From Ruminococcus sp. YE282 (lineage in GTDB: Bacteria; Bacillota; Clostridia; Oscillospirales; Acutalibacteraceae), in contig FMUV01000007.1 in the NCBI GenBank assembly GCA_900101355.1, positions 1 through 64,000 on the forward strand: a DNA stretch of 64,000 bases. Reading direction: 5' to 3'. The first letter of the stretch is position 1, and each line of letters begins with the position of its first letter. The notes under the pieces were generated by a model. That model searched no databases. It saw nothing but the letters and a program-made list of their open reading frames with translations, and had not been told where the DNA came from. A program made the translations under genes and the position numbers. This document shows, in pieces, positions 7,783 through 17,591 of the stretch.

Positions 7783-10542
7783 ATGAACAAACAGCAATTA
7801 GCGTCATTGATTTGGGACACTTGTAACGATATGCGCGGATCAATTTCCGCCGTTGAGTATAAGGATATTATTTTAGGTTTTATCTTCTACCGTTTTGTAT
7901 CCGAAAATGAAGTCTCTTTCCTAAAAAAGCAGGATTGGACAATGGAGATTATGGCAGAGGAACTGACGGAAGAAGATAGTGAAACCGTCAAGCAGTGCAA
8001 AGATCACCTCGGCTATTTTATTGCTTACAATGACCTTTTCTCTACTTGGAAGGATCACACGGCAACATTTACGGTGTCTGATGTAACTGACGCCCTAAAT
8101 GCATTTGTCAGAAATATTGGCAGCAATCCCGATCATCAAAAGCTTTTCAATGAGATTTTCAAATCCTTGTCTGAAAAGCTGAGCAAAATGGGTTCTATCA
8201 GCAATCAGACCTCTCATATCAAGAACATCATAAAGATAGTCAGTCGTATTCCTATGGACGAGAATCAGGGCTACGACGTACTCGGTTTTATTTATGAGTT
8301 CCTGTTGAAGAACTTTGCGTCCAACAGTAAAAAAGACGGAGAATTTTACACGCCTCACGAGATTTCGATATTGATGTCCGAAATCGTTGCTCATCATTTG
8401 CGTGACCGTGAGCAAATAAATATTCTTGATCCAACCAGCGGATCGGGATCTCTGCTTATCAACATCGGTCAGAGTGTGCAAAAGTATTTGCAGGACAGCG
8501 GCAATATCACTTATTATGCGCAGGAGTTGATTCAGGAAACCTTCAACCTGACACGAATGAATCTTGTTATGCGCGGCATCAATCCGTCCAACATCAAAGT
8601 ACGTCGTGGTGATACATTAGCGAACGACTGGCCGTATTTTGATGATAATGATGAAAACAGCTACGAGTATGTCCCTGTTGATTGTGTAGTATCTAATCCG
8701 CCGTATTCACATAAATGGGATGCAGATAACCACACAAACGATCCTCGTTATAAAGAATACGGAATTGCTCCGGCTTCAAAGGCTGATTACGCTTTTCTAT
8801 TGCACGATTTATACCATCTGAAAGACAACGGTATTATGTGTATCGTAATGCCTCATGGTGTATTATTCAGAGGAGGCACCGAAAAAGATATCCGCACTCA
8901 GTTGGTAGAAAACAATAATATAGAAACTATTATCGGACTGCCGTCAAACTGCTTTTACGGCACCGGCATATCAACCATTATTATGGTGTTGAAAAAACAC
9001 CGTGAAGCCAGTGACGTTTTATTTGTTGACGCTTCAAAAGAGTTCTTTAAGGACGGCAACAAAAACCGTCTGTCCGGTCATCATATCAAAAAGATAGTAG
9101 ACGCAGTTTTGAACAGAGAGAACATTCCACATTTTGCATCTCTTGTTTCTAAACAAACGATTAAAGATAACGACTACAACCTCAATATTCCCCGTTATGT
9201 TGAATCGGAGGAAAAGGTTCCTGTTGATTTACACGCAACCGTATTCGGCGGTATTCCGAATTATGAGGTTGAGCATCTCAAAAAGTATTGGGAAGCTTTT
9301 CCTTCATTATGTGATGAGCTGTTTACACGCATTAATGAACACACCTCAGAATTATCCTGCGATTCAGTTATTGATGCTATCAAACAAAATGCTGATGTTA
9401 TCGCATTTGAAGCGTGCTACAAAAGTGCTTTCCAAGCACTGGAGGCACAGCTCTATGAGCTTTTGATTGACAATCAGGTAGAAAATGTTGCGGCTTTGAA
9501 AAAAGAAATCACTAATCGTATTTTTGAACTATGTCAGCAGTTTGGCATTGTGGACAAGTATCTTGTATATAAAGCCTTTGATGATATTTGGGAACAAATC
9601 AGCCTTGATTTGGAAGCGATTCGCTTGCAGGGCTTTGACGCCGCACGTAGTATAGAAGATATTGAAGTATATGATAAAAAGGAAAAAGACGCCGTAACCA
9701 AAGGAAAAGAAGGCAGAGTTATTCCCTTCACTTTGATTCAGAAACATCTTTTTGCCGATGAATACATACAACTGGGCAGTTTGAATAAAGAGCTGTCCGG
9801 CACAACATCGGAATATGAATCTTTCTGGGAAGAACTCGACGATGAACTCAAGGACAAACTGAAAAAGACAGATAACGGCGATGAACAATCCGAAGCAAAG
9901 CTTGATACAAAGCAGCTAAAAGCAAAGTATCAGGAAGTTTTGGCAACGCTCTCTGACGATACAACGAAGATGTATGCGGAATACGCTGCGCTGAAGCCGA
10001 AGCAGAAGGTGGAGTTTCAGGAAAGTCACCCAGAACTCGTTTGGCCCGATGATTCGGAAAAAGTTAAAAACGGCACCTATAAACAATCGGCTATCAATGC
10101 GATTGTTGAGCAAATCAAAAACAACATCGAAATTGACGAGGAAGAAGATGATTATAAGATTCGTCATTTATATCTACTCGGTCAGCAGATTTCTGCTCTG
10201 AAAAAGCAAATCAAAGAGCTCAAAACCGACCTTGATATCAAGGCACAAGAAGCGATTGTAAAGCTGTCGGATGATGAAATTAAAATGTTGCTAAAAGAAA
10301 AGTGGCTGACGCCTGCGATGGAAAACATCAACGCCATCCCGAATGCCATAATTTCCGAGATAAACCATTCCGTAAATGGTATTATTGCAAAATACGATAA
10401 TCCGCTTCTTACCCTGGACACCGATATAGCAAAAACAGAAGAATCGTTATCCGTAATGCTGAACGAGTTAACAGGTGACGATTTTGATATGGCGGCAATT
10501 CAGCAATTCAAAGCACTGTTGGGAGGAAATGAAAATGAATAA
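7783..10542 (+). CDS. hsdM: Type I restriction-modification methyltransferase subunit HsdM
   Basis: This is a 919-residue adenine-N6 methyltransferase subunit. It has the HsdM N-terminal helical domain (residues 1-150), GEFYTPHEI near 185, SAM-binding motif I DPTSGSGSLL at 216-225, and catalytic motif IV NPPY at 305. With HsdS it methylates the target; with HsdR as well it restricts unmodified DNA. Typical HsdM proteins have about 500 residues. Here a further 400 or so follow, largely charged and helical (coiled-coil-like around 780-830), as in the longer HsdM variants. A GGAGT site precedes the ATG. It overlaps hsdS by eight bases. Confidence 0.95.
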   Translation: MNKQQLASLIWDTCNDMRGSISAVEYKDIILGFIFYRFVSENEVSFLKKQDWTMEIMAEELTEEDSETVKQCKDHLGYFIAYNDLFSTWKDHTATFTVSDVTDALNAFVRNIGSNPDHQKLFNEIFKSLSEKLSKMGSISNQTSHIKNIIKIVSRIPMDENQGYDVLGFIYEFLLKNFASNSKKDGEFYTPHEISILMSEIVAHHLRDREQINILDPTSGSGSLLINIGQSVQKYLQDSGNITYYAQELIQETFNLTRMNLVMRGINPSNIKVRRGDTLANDWPYFDDNDENSYEYVPVDCVVSNPPYSHKWDADNHTNDPRYKEYGIAPASKADYAFLLHDLYHLKDNGIMCIVMPHGVLFRGGTEKDIRTQLVENNNIETIIGLPSNCFYGTGISTIIMVLKKHREASDVLFVDASKEFFKDGNKNRLSGHHIKKIVDAVLNRENIPHFASLVSKQTIKDNDYNLNIPRYVESEEKVPVDLHATVFGGIPNYEVEHLKKYWEAFPSLCDELFTRINEHTSELSCDSVIDAIKQNADVIAFEACYKSAFQALEAQLYELLIDNQVENVAALKKEITNRIFELCQQFGIVDKYLVYKAFDDIWEQISLDLEAIRLQGFDAARSIEDIEVYDKKEKDAVTKGKEGRVIPFTLIQKHLFADEYIQLGSLNKELSGTTSEYESFWEELDDELKDKLKKTDNGDEQSEAKLDTKQLKAKYQEVLATLSDDTTKMYAEYAALKPKQKVEFQESHPELVWPDDSEKVKNGTYKQSAINAIVEQIKNNIEIDEEEDDYKIRHLYLLGQQISALKKQIKELKTDLDIKAQEAIVKLSDDEIKMLLKEKWLTPAMENINAIPNAIISEINHSVNGIIAKYDNPLLTLDTDIAKTEESLSVMLNELTGDDFDMAAIQQFKALLGGNENE

Positions 10543-11782
10543 AACTCCGGCAGTTAGATTTAAAGGATCTACGGAAGAGTGGGAGCATCGTAAGCTGGGA
10601 GAGCTGGTTCGCCTGAATGGTCGAATTGGATTTCGAGGTTATACACAAAATGATATAATAACGAAGGACGAGGGAGGTATTCTTACATTTAGTCCAACAA
10701 ATATTATTAATAATCAGCTGATTCTCAATGTCAAAAACACTTATATTACTCAAGAAAAATACGACGAGTCCCCTGAAATAAAAATACGCAATGATGATAT
10801 CTTGTTCGTGAAAACTGGCTCAACACTTGGAAAAAGCGCTTTAGTTACAGGACTTACTGAACCTGCATCAATAAACCCTCAGATTGTTGTTATGCGGACA
10901 AAGCCAGAGCTAAGACGTTATCTTTCCGCTCAGCTTACATCCGTTTTTATTCAAAAGCAAGTGACTGTCGAAAAGATTGGTGGAGCCGTGCCGACTCTGA
11001 CGGAGACAAAAATTAAAAATTTCGATGTTTTTATACCAGTAGATTCAAAAGAATCAACAAGTATAGGGGATTGCTTTTCTAATATCGACTCTCTTATCAC
11101 CTTTCATCAGCGCAAGTATGAAAAGTTGAAAAACATCAAAAAATCTATGCTTTACAAAATGTTCCCGCAAAACGGTAGCAAAGTACCCGAAATACGATTT
11201 GCAGGTTTTACCGACGAATGGGAACAGCGGAAGTTAGGTGAGCTTGCTGATATTGTAGGTGGCGGAACGCCTAACACTTCAAATCCCGAATATTGGAACG
11301 GCAATATTGATTGGTATGCTCCTGCTGAAATTTCCGAGCAAATTTTCGTTTCATCAAGCATAAAAAGAATCACTAATCAGGGATATGACAATAGCTCTGC
11401 AAAACTGCTTCCTGTTGGAACTGTGCTGTTCACTTCTCGCGCAGGCATAGGAAAAACAGCGATATTATGTAAAGAAGGCTGTACCAATCAAGGTTTCCAA
11501 TCAATCGTTCCGCACGAAAAATTGCTAGATACATACTTCATTTTTTCAAGGACAGAGGAATTAAAAAGATATGGAGAAATAATGGGAGCTGGCTCAACAT
11601 TTGTTGAGGTTTCTGGTAAGCAAATGTCCAGTATGGAGCTCATGATACCTAAAACAATAGAGGAGCAGAAGAAAATTGGAGCATTTTTCTCTCGGATCGA
11701 CAATCTTATCACCCTTCATCAGCGTAAGCTGGAAAAACTAAAGCAATTAAAACAAGCAATGCTTCATAAAATGTTCGTGTAA
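10535..11782 (+). CDS. hsdS: Type I restriction specificity subunit HsdS
   Basis: This 415-residue DNA-recognition subunit has two half-repeats. Each starts with a G(S/F)T-x-EWE-x-RKLGEL segment (about residues 11-26 and 223-238), continues into a target-recognition domain, and ends in a conserved helix (IDSLITFHQRKYEKLK and IDNLITLHQRKLEKLK). The two recognition domains differ, as expected for a bipartite target. The ATG was chosen because GGGAGG lies about eight bases upstream. It overlaps hsdM and is followed 15 bases later by hsdR. The matching half-repeats also exist at DNA level and could allow domain exchange with other hsdS genes; no second hsdS copy is in this window. Confidence 0.95.
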   Translation: MNKTPAVRFKGSTEEWEHRKLGELVRLNGRIGFRGYTQNDIITKDEGGILTFSPTNIINNQLILNVKNTYITQEKYDESPEIKIRNDDILFVKTGSTLGKSALVTGLTEPASINPQIVVMRTKPELRRYLSAQLTSVFIQKQVTVEKIGGAVPTLTETKIKNFDVFIPVDSKESTSIGDCFSNIDSLITFHQRKYEKLKNIKKSMLYKMFPQNGSKVPEIRFAGFTDEWEQRKLGELADIVGGGTPNTSNPEYWNGNIDWYAPAEISEQIFVSSSIKRITNQGYDNSSAKLLPVGTVLFTSRAGIGKTAILCKEGCTNQGFQSIVPHEKLLDTYFIFSRTEELKRYGEIMGAGSTFVEVSGKQMSSMELMIPKTIEEQKKIGAFFSRIDNLITLHQRKLEKLKQLKQAMLHKMFV

Positions 11783-11797
11783 AAAGCGGAGGCAACT

Positions 11798-14700
11798 ATG
11801 TCATACAAAAACGAAACAGAATTTGAGAACGCCTTGATTGCCAAGCTGACGCAGCTCGACAATCAGTGGTCAAGAGAGATTCTGGAATACAAAACCGAAG
11901 AAGAGCTGATTGAAAACTGGGCAAAAATCCTTTTCAGCAATAACAATACAACCGATAAGCTCAACGGCTGTCCTCTGACCAAAACGGAAATGGGACAAAT
12001 CATATCCCAAATCAACGGCGAAACTCCCTTTGCCATCAATCGCCGATTGAACGGCAAATATATCTCTATCATCCGTGATAACGCCAAGGATACACAGCAT
12101 GTCGGAAAACGTGTGGACCTGTTCCTCTTTGACAAGGATGAGATTGCTGCAGGAAGAAGCGTGTACCAGATCGCACGTCAGCCAAAGCTCCCCATCTCGT
12201 CGGAAATTCTCGGCGACCGCAGAGGCGATTTGATGCTGTTGATCAACGGTATGCCGCTGTATCATATCGAGCTCAAAAACAATCCCGTACCCGTTGAACA
12301 GGCGTGCAATCAAATCAGCAAATATATGCAGCACGGCGTATTTACCGGCTTCTTTTCACTTGTTCAAGTGTTTGTCGCAATGACGCCGACCGAAACGCTG
12401 TACTTTGCGAATCCCGGACGTGAAAGAGCTTTCAACTCCGACTACTATTTTCATTGGGGTGACTTCAACAATAAGCATATTGACGACTGGGAAGAAGTTG
12501 CGGAAAAGTTCCTTTCTATTCCGATGGCGCACAGACTGATCGGTTATGGTACGATTGCGGACGGAACGGATAACATTCTCAAAGTAATGCGCAGTTATCA
12601 GTATCACGCTGCTTATAAAATCTATTCGCAGGTGGTCAAGCGAGTAGATTGGGATGATGACGGACAAAAGGGCGGCTATGTGTACCACACTACCGGCAGC
12701 GGTAAAACAGTGACGAGCTTTAAGTGCGCACAGCTGATAAAGTCCTCCGGTAAAGTTGACAAGATTGTTTTCCTAATGGATCGTGATGAGCTTTGGAAAC
12801 AAACTTATGATAATTACCGAAACTTTTCGGACTGTGATGATATTGAAGATACCGCAAACACAAACAGCCTGCTCTCAAAGTTGGAGAACGACACGCCCGA
12901 CTTGCTGATTGTTACGTCTATTCAGAAGATGAGTAACCTGACAACCGTCAATTCTACTCCGAACGCTGCTCGCATTGCAAAGGTGCAAAAGAAAAAACTG
13001 GTGTTTATCGTTGATGAAGCCCATCGTTCTACCTTCGGCACAATGCTCCGTGATATAAAGCTGACCTATCCGAGAGCAATGTTCTTTGGCTTTACGGGTA
13101 CTCCTATTATGCAGGAGAACGCGGTTGACGGTATTACGACCGACGGCTTATTCGGCACGTGTCTGCACAAATATACAATCTCAGAAGGAATCAGAGATAA
13201 AAATGTTTTAGGGTTCAAGCCTTCAAAAGTCGTAACATTTGACGAGGAAGATTTCAGAGAAAAGATTGCTCTGATGAAGCTCGGCAAAGATAGCGTCGAA
13301 GGTCTTACCGATGAAGAATTCAAAAAATATCACGCTCTTGCTTCCCGAGATATGGACAAGGTGGAAGCAGACGTCAGCAACAGTCTGTATGCAGACGGAG
13401 ATACCGGAAAAGAGCATCGCAAAAATGTGGTTCAGGATATTCTTAATAAATGGGAGCGAATCAGCTTTCGTGGTAAATTCCACTATATTCTTGCTACATC
13501 CTCCATTCGTGAAGCGATTGAATACTATCGTTTATTAAAAGACAATGACAAAGACCTGTTTGTCACTGCTGTTTTTGATCCGCATACAGATAACACAAAC
13601 GATGATATCTTCAAAGATAAAGCAGTAGAAGAAATCCTAATTGACTACAATAACCATTTTAACTTTAAATTCACAGTCGGCGCTTATCGTCGATTCAAGG
13701 ATGATGTTTGCTCTCGTCTTGCGCACAAAGAACCTTACAAGGATATCGACACAAGAAGAGAGGAAGCGGTTAATATCGTTATCGTTGTTAATCAGCTGCT
13801 TACCGGATTTGATTCAAAATGGATTAATACCTTGTATCTGGACAAAGAGATTGATTACGAGCAGTATATTCAGGCTGTTTCAAGAACAAATCGCCTTAAT
13901 GGTTATGAAAAGCAGTACGGAATCATCGAGTATTGCAGAAAGCCGTACACGATGGAGAAAAACGCGGAAGAAGCTCTGCGACTATATGCGGAAGCTGGTT
14001 ATCAAGATGTATATGTTCCGTCTTTAGGACAGAACATCATCGGAATGAATAACGATTATCAAAGCATCATCAAACTGTTCGAGAAAAACGGTATTGAGCA
14101 TTTCAGTAAGCTCCCCGACAATCAGGGCGACATTAAGCTGTTTGCTGACTTGTTCAATAATATCAGCAACTACTATTATCGCTCTATTCCTCAACTGTTT
14201 ACTTGGACGAAGAAAACATATATCACAGAGGATGCCGGAGAGGTAACGGTTGACCTCGACGAAAAAACCTACGAGATTCTTCATCAGAGGTACAGTGAAA
14301 TACCAAGTACTGTTCAGCCCGGCGGCGATATGATATATGATATTAAGGCTTTTCTTACGGAGGTATCATCAAATGAGATTAACCGTGCGTTTATGGAATC
14401 TCAGTTTGCCGAAGTATTGAAAGACCTTTCCAATGGCGCAAAACCGGAAGAAATCAAGGCATTGCTCGATGATTTGAAATCCAGTTTTGCTCAATTGCCG
14501 GCGGAGGATCAGATTACTGCCGAAGCTATTTTGGAAGATATTTACTCCGGCGCGCTCAAAGATTTTGACAAAGGTAAAACTCTTGCTGAGTACATCGAGA
14601 TTTATAAGAGAAATAACCTGAAAGCAAATATCAAAGCATTCAGCGAGGCGTTTGGTTTTGATAAAGATAAGCTGGCAAGAATTATGGTTTTCCACCTTAA

Positions 14701-14890
14701 GGAAGAAAAGCTGTATGAAGGCGGGCTTTTTGATCAGATAATGGAAACACTTGACCGTGCAAAAGCGAAGGAAACTATGGAAGCACTCGAAGGCTGTGTT
14801 GTCCGCCAACACCGTGTAGTTCAAAAAGCAGAAGGATATCTGAAGAAGTTTATCCTATCCGGCGGGGATGTTAGCTTTATGGAGAAATAG
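11798..14890 (+). CDS. hsdR: Type I restriction endonuclease subunit HsdR
   Basis: This 1030-residue motor-nuclease subunit has an N-terminal PD-(D/E)xK nuclease with RRGDLMLLINGMPLYHIELK near residues 141-160. Helicase motif I HTTGSGKT lies at about 296-303 and the Walker B box DEAH at about 406. The other SF2 motifs follow, including a C-terminal QAVSRTNR (motif VI). The last 200 residues are the helical HsdM-docking region. The length is typical. All catalytic motifs are intact, so the system looks functional. The M-S-R order under one upstream promoter suggests coordinated expression. Confidence 0.95.
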   Translation: MSYKNETEFENALIAKLTQLDNQWSREILEYKTEEELIENWAKILFSNNNTTDKLNGCPLTKTEMGQIISQINGETPFAINRRLNGKYISIIRDNAKDTQHVGKRVDLFLFDKDEIAAGRSVYQIARQPKLPISSEILGDRRGDLMLLINGMPLYHIELKNNPVPVEQACNQISKYMQHGVFTGFFSLVQVFVAMTPTETLYFANPGRERAFNSDYYFHWGDFNNKHIDDWEEVAEKFLSIPMAHRLIGYGTIADGTDNILKVMRSYQYHAAYKIYSQVVKRVDWDDDGQKGGYVYHTTGSGKTVTSFKCAQLIKSSGKVDKIVFLMDRDELWKQTYDNYRNFSDCDDIEDTANTNSLLSKLENDTPDLLIVTSIQKMSNLTTVNSTPNAARIAKVQKKKLVFIVDEAHRSTFGTMLRDIKLTYPRAMFFGFTGTPIMQENAVDGITTDGLFGTCLHKYTISEGIRDKNVLGFKPSKVVTFDEEDFREKIALMKLGKDSVEGLTDEEFKKYHALASRDMDKVEADVSNSLYADGDTGKEHRKNVVQDILNKWERISFRGKFHYILATSSIREAIEYYRLLKDNDKDLFVTAVFDPHTDNTNDDIFKDKAVEEILIDYNNHFNFKFTVGAYRRFKDDVCSRLAHKEPYKDIDTRREEAVNIVIVVNQLLTGFDSKWINTLYLDKEIDYEQYIQAVSRTNRLNGYEKQYGIIEYCRKPYTMEKNAEEALRLYAEAGYQDVYVPSLGQNIIGMNNDYQSIIKLFEKNGIEHFSKLPDNQGDIKLFADLFNNISNYYYRSIPQLFTWTKKTYITEDAGEVTVDLDEKTYEILHQRYSEIPSTVQPGGDMIYDIKAFLTEVSSNEINRAFMESQFAEVLKDLSNGAKPEEIKALLDDLKSSFAQLPAEDQITAEAILEDIYSGALKDFDKGKTLAEYIEIYKRNNLKANIKAFSEAFGFDKDKLARIMVFHLKEEKLYEGGLFDQIMETLDRAKAKETMEALEGCVVRQHRVVQKAEGYLKKFILSGGDVSFMEK

Positions 14891-14947
14891 TATTTGCTGA
14901 ATCTGAAAACTGTTTATGACTATTGATAAGAAACGAAAGAGGATATT

Positions 14948-16429
14948 ATGCCAAAGAATATAACACAATATGAATTATTAATCTCTTGTCCTGGAGATGT
15001 TAAAGAAGAGTTACAAGCTATAAATAGGTGTGTGGATCGATTTAATGAAATGTACAGTAAAGCACTAAGCATTAATATTTTAACTCGGCACTGGAGTAAA
15101 AGCTCATACTCACAATCAGGTGACAAACCGCAGAATATTCTCAATGAACAGTTTGTAAATGATTGTGATGCTGCGGTAGCTATATTTTGGACTCGTTTTG
15201 GTACACCAACTGATCAGTATGGTTCCGGAACCGAAGAAGAAATTTGCAAAATGCTGGATTCAGGAAAGCAAGTGTTTATGTATTTTTCCGATGCACCCAT
15301 TTCTCCATCTATTATGCAATCTGACCAGTATAAAAAGGTCTGTGACTTTAAGAACAAATACAAGGATAAAGGGTTGTATTTTACATATAATTCTGTTGAT
15401 AATTTTGAAAATCTCTTTTTTGCACACCTCTCGAAGCACTTCTTAAGCATCGAAAAAGTAGCTGAAATCAGGAACGAGAGAGTGCCTGTTTTAAAAGTTC
15501 AATCAATAGATGAAAGTTGCAAACTTAATGATCAATTAATTGTCAATCAATTCATTCCTTGTCATAAATCTGTTAAAGACTTTGTTACTGAAGTTGAGAA
15601 TAACATATCAACAATTAATTCTTTGCATTTTTCAAGAGTAGATAGCTCTAATAAAAACATGTTGATATTAGGTTCAAAAGTTGAAATAGATCAAACCGAA
15701 AAAGAGGTTTTAGAGATATTTGCAGAGACAAATAAGATAGATTTGAGCAATGATTTTTTTGACTTAGGTAATCTTAGAAATAGTGTAATTCCTTCATCTT
15801 TGGGTGGTAAGGGTATTGAAGGGACTCCCCAGGAAGAAGAAAAGTATATACTAATATCAAATACAATAAAACTAATTTACAACTATATGCTTTGGTCAGA
15901 AGTTGAAAATGCACTCTCTGGGTTATCTTGTATTAAAATGGCATTAACAAATGCCGGTACAACTTACGATGAAGATGTAGAGATCTCGTTGACCATTCCA
16001 AATGAATACTATGTAGAACTTTCAGATGTGTTTCAGTTTAATAATTCAGTTATGGGTTATCTTCTCAATGATTGTGAAATATCAACTCTGTTTGGAATAA
16101 AAAGCACAGCAGAATATTCAGATTATGAATCATCAAGCAAAACTCATCCTCCTATCATTCATTCTCCGAATCTTCCGTTTATTAATTCGGAACCAGATTA
16201 TAACGACGATTTTTTTGCAGAAATAAATGACACTTTTTATTATGATGTCTTTGAGAAAGGAAACGACAAAGTTATTAAAATCAAATTCGACTATATAAAG
16301 CAACACACATCTACTGCATTCCCTTCAATAATTTTCGTAAAAGAAGGGCTAAAAAGTATAGCGTATAGAATTTCATCAAAACACAATCCAGAAATTGTTG
16401 AGGGTATTATTCGTACCGCAAATGAATAA
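14948..16429 (+). CDS. Putative defence protein with DUF4062/TIR-like N-terminal domain
   Basis: This 493-residue protein is AT-richer than hsdR. Residues 8-165 form a Rossmann-like domain with YELLISCPGDVKEE (8-21), IFWTRFGTP (79-87), SGTEEEI (93-99) and GKQVFMYFSD (106-115). This pattern is shared by DUF4062-type and nucleoside-deoxyribosyltransferase/TIR-like proteins, and the Glu cluster at 96-98 is a possible catalytic site. The C-terminal 300 residues are less recognisable and include a beta-rich stretch with ALTNAGTTYDEDVEISLTIP (about residues 329-348). It starts 57 bases after hsdR with a GAAAGAGG site. By position it is accessory cargo of the restriction island and may act in anti-phage defence; that is inference. 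Confidence 0.6.
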   Translation: MPKNITQYELLISCPGDVKEELQAINRCVDRFNEMYSKALSINILTRHWSKSSYSQSGDKPQNILNEQFVNDCDAAVAIFWTRFGTPTDQYGSGTEEEICKMLDSGKQVFMYFSDAPISPSIMQSDQYKKVCDFKNKYKDKGLYFTYNSVDNFENLFFAHLSKHFLSIEKVAEIRNERVPVLKVQSIDESCKLNDQLIVNQFIPCHKSVKDFVTEVENNISTINSLHFSRVDSSNKNMLILGSKVEIDQTEKEVLEIFAETNKIDLSNDFFDLGNLRNSVIPSSLGGKGIEGTPQEEEKYILISNTIKLIYNYMLWSEVENALSGLSCIKMALTNAGTTYDEDVEISLTIPNEYYVELSDVFQFNNSVMGYLLNDCEISTLFGIKSTAEYSDYESSSKTHPPIIHSPNLPFINSEPDYNDDFFAEINDTFYYDVFEKGNDKVIKIKFDYIKQHTSTAFPSIIFVKEGLKSIAYRISSKHNPEIVEGIIRTANE

Positions 16430-16469
16430 GTGTAATAAACCTGTCGCACAAAGCACATTTTGGTTTTTA

Positions 16470-16497
16470 TTGAATTTCTAAACGTGTGTGCTATAAT
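16470..16497 (+). promoter_or_regulatory. Sigma-A promoter upstream of small broken ORF
   Basis: TTGAAT, a 16-base spacer and a perfect TATAAT lie 40 bases after the DUF4062-like gene. The only coding potential directly downstream is the short disrupted reading frame, so the promoter either serves a decayed gene, a small RNA, or a short peptide. Confidence 0.6.
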
Positions 16498-16518
16498 GCA
16501 CATAAAGAAAGAAGCAGT

Positions 16519-16763
16519 ATGAACTATAATTCAAATCAAAAGAAGAATATACTTTGGATATAAACAAAACGCTTGAAGATATAGATAATCCCTCACATAC
16601 TATAATACAACAGGGATTTCCAGCGCTGACTATTTCAAGCAAAATATTTTTCATTAATGAATGGTGCAAAGATCAAGTAAATCTTTTTTATGAAATTTCT
16701 AAACCGCAAACTTTCTTTACTATCTATGACCGTATCGCAAGAAAAATTCATTTGACTTTTTAA
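16519..16763 (+). pseudogene. Small disrupted ORF of unknown function
   Basis: An ATG with an AAAGAAAGAAG-type site starts a frame that stops after 14 codons (MNYNSNQKKNILWI). A different frame is open from base 16554 (TTG) to 16763 and encodes 69 residues (DINKTLEDIDNPSHTIIQQG and onwards, ending in YDRIARKIHLTF). A single shift near base 16555 would join them into one protein of about 80 residues. No family is recognised. It could be a decayed antitoxin or immunity gene or a real short gene with a TTG start; coding is uncertain. Apart from this ORF and the promoters on either side, nothing else is seen between 16430 and 16844. Confidence 0.35.
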
Positions 16764-16782
16764 ATTATTTTTTGTTTTCTAC

Positions 16783-16820
16783 TTGACAAATCCTCTTAAA
16801 TATGTAAAAATATATTTACA
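16783..16820 (+). promoter_or_regulatory. Promoter with overlapping palindromic operator
   Basis: A perfect TTGACA -35 is followed 16 bases later by TAAAAA (-10). A TGTAAA-N6-TTTACA inverted repeat at 16803-16820 covers the -10. A promoter buried in a palindrome is the usual design for autorepression, and the XRE-ImmA protein encoded in this operon is the obvious candidate repressor. Confidence 0.6.
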
Positions 16821-16844
16821 AAATTTAATTTGGAGGTAACTTCC

Positions 16845-17573
16845 TTGAACAACTATTCAATTAACAAGAAACTATTAAAGAGAATAGTCTATTCTATCAA
16901 TAAAGCAATCACTCAAGATATTCCAGAATATTTAACTGAGAGCGCTAAGGAAACAAATAACGCCGTCATCCATCTACGTGGGGATTATATTAATCACAAT
17001 TTAAGAAGATATGCCTTGTACAATAATGAAATTGATCTTATTCCTTTTCGTAGGTTCTTTTGGCAAGGAAGAATACTTCTTGATAGTACCAACAAAATAA
17101 CTTATAGCATTTGCAGCTCAACAACATTGCATAGAATTCCTAAAAAGAAGGACAGATCAAATCCGCATTTTTTACAATCTATCTTGGCTGTAGAAAACAG
17201 TGAGTGCAAATGCGAATATGTTCAGGACTCTTTGTTTCCTATTGATGCTTTTGATTATGAAACTTTGGAAGACGATTACAAGAATACTTTTTCACTTTTA
17301 GCCAATTCCGAAGAAGGATTCACTCATTATGTTATTTCGTATGAAGCGAATAATAATCAGGTAATTTCAATAAATTTGGAAGTTCTCGATCCGCATTTTA
17401 ATGTAGTGTTTGAAAGGTCATTAAACGATTATATTGTGCCAGATTTTGCTGATTTGACACAACCTTCCGATACGTCTAATAATACGCAAACAGAATCTGA
17501 AAGCACAAAATCATTAATTGGATTTAAACCAGGAATTAGACCTTCCCTTATTGAATTTGAAAAAGAAGGATAA
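16845..17573 (+). CDS. Unknown protein paired with XRE-ImmA/IrrE protein
   Basis: This 242-residue protein starts at a TTG with GGAGG eight bases upstream. No catalytic motif is recognised. The N-terminal half is basic and helical (KKLLKRIVYSINKAI), the middle has LIPFRRFFWQGRILLD and TTLHRIPKKKDRSNPHFLQS, and the C-terminus is acidic and low-complexity. It resembles hypothetical proteins (possibly the DUF5986 group, from memory) encoded directly upstream of XRE-ImmA/IrrE genes. The 18-base gap and shared promoter suggest the two are one functional unit, for example a stress- or phage-responsive regulator with its protease partner. It is AT-rich like the rest of this cargo. Confidence 0.5.
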   Translation: MNNYSINKKLLKRIVYSINKAITQDIPEYLTESAKETNNAVIHLRGDYINHNLRRYALYNNEIDLIPFRRFFWQGRILLDSTNKITYSICSSTTLHRIPKKKDRSNPHFLQSILAVENSECKCEYVQDSLFPIDAFDYETLEDDYKNTFSLLANSEEGFTHYVISYEANNNQVISINLEVLDPHFNVVFERSLNDYIVPDFADLTQPSDTSNNTQTESESTKSLIGFKPGIRPSLIEFEKEG

Positions 17574-17591
17574 CGTTAGGGAGAGATAACA

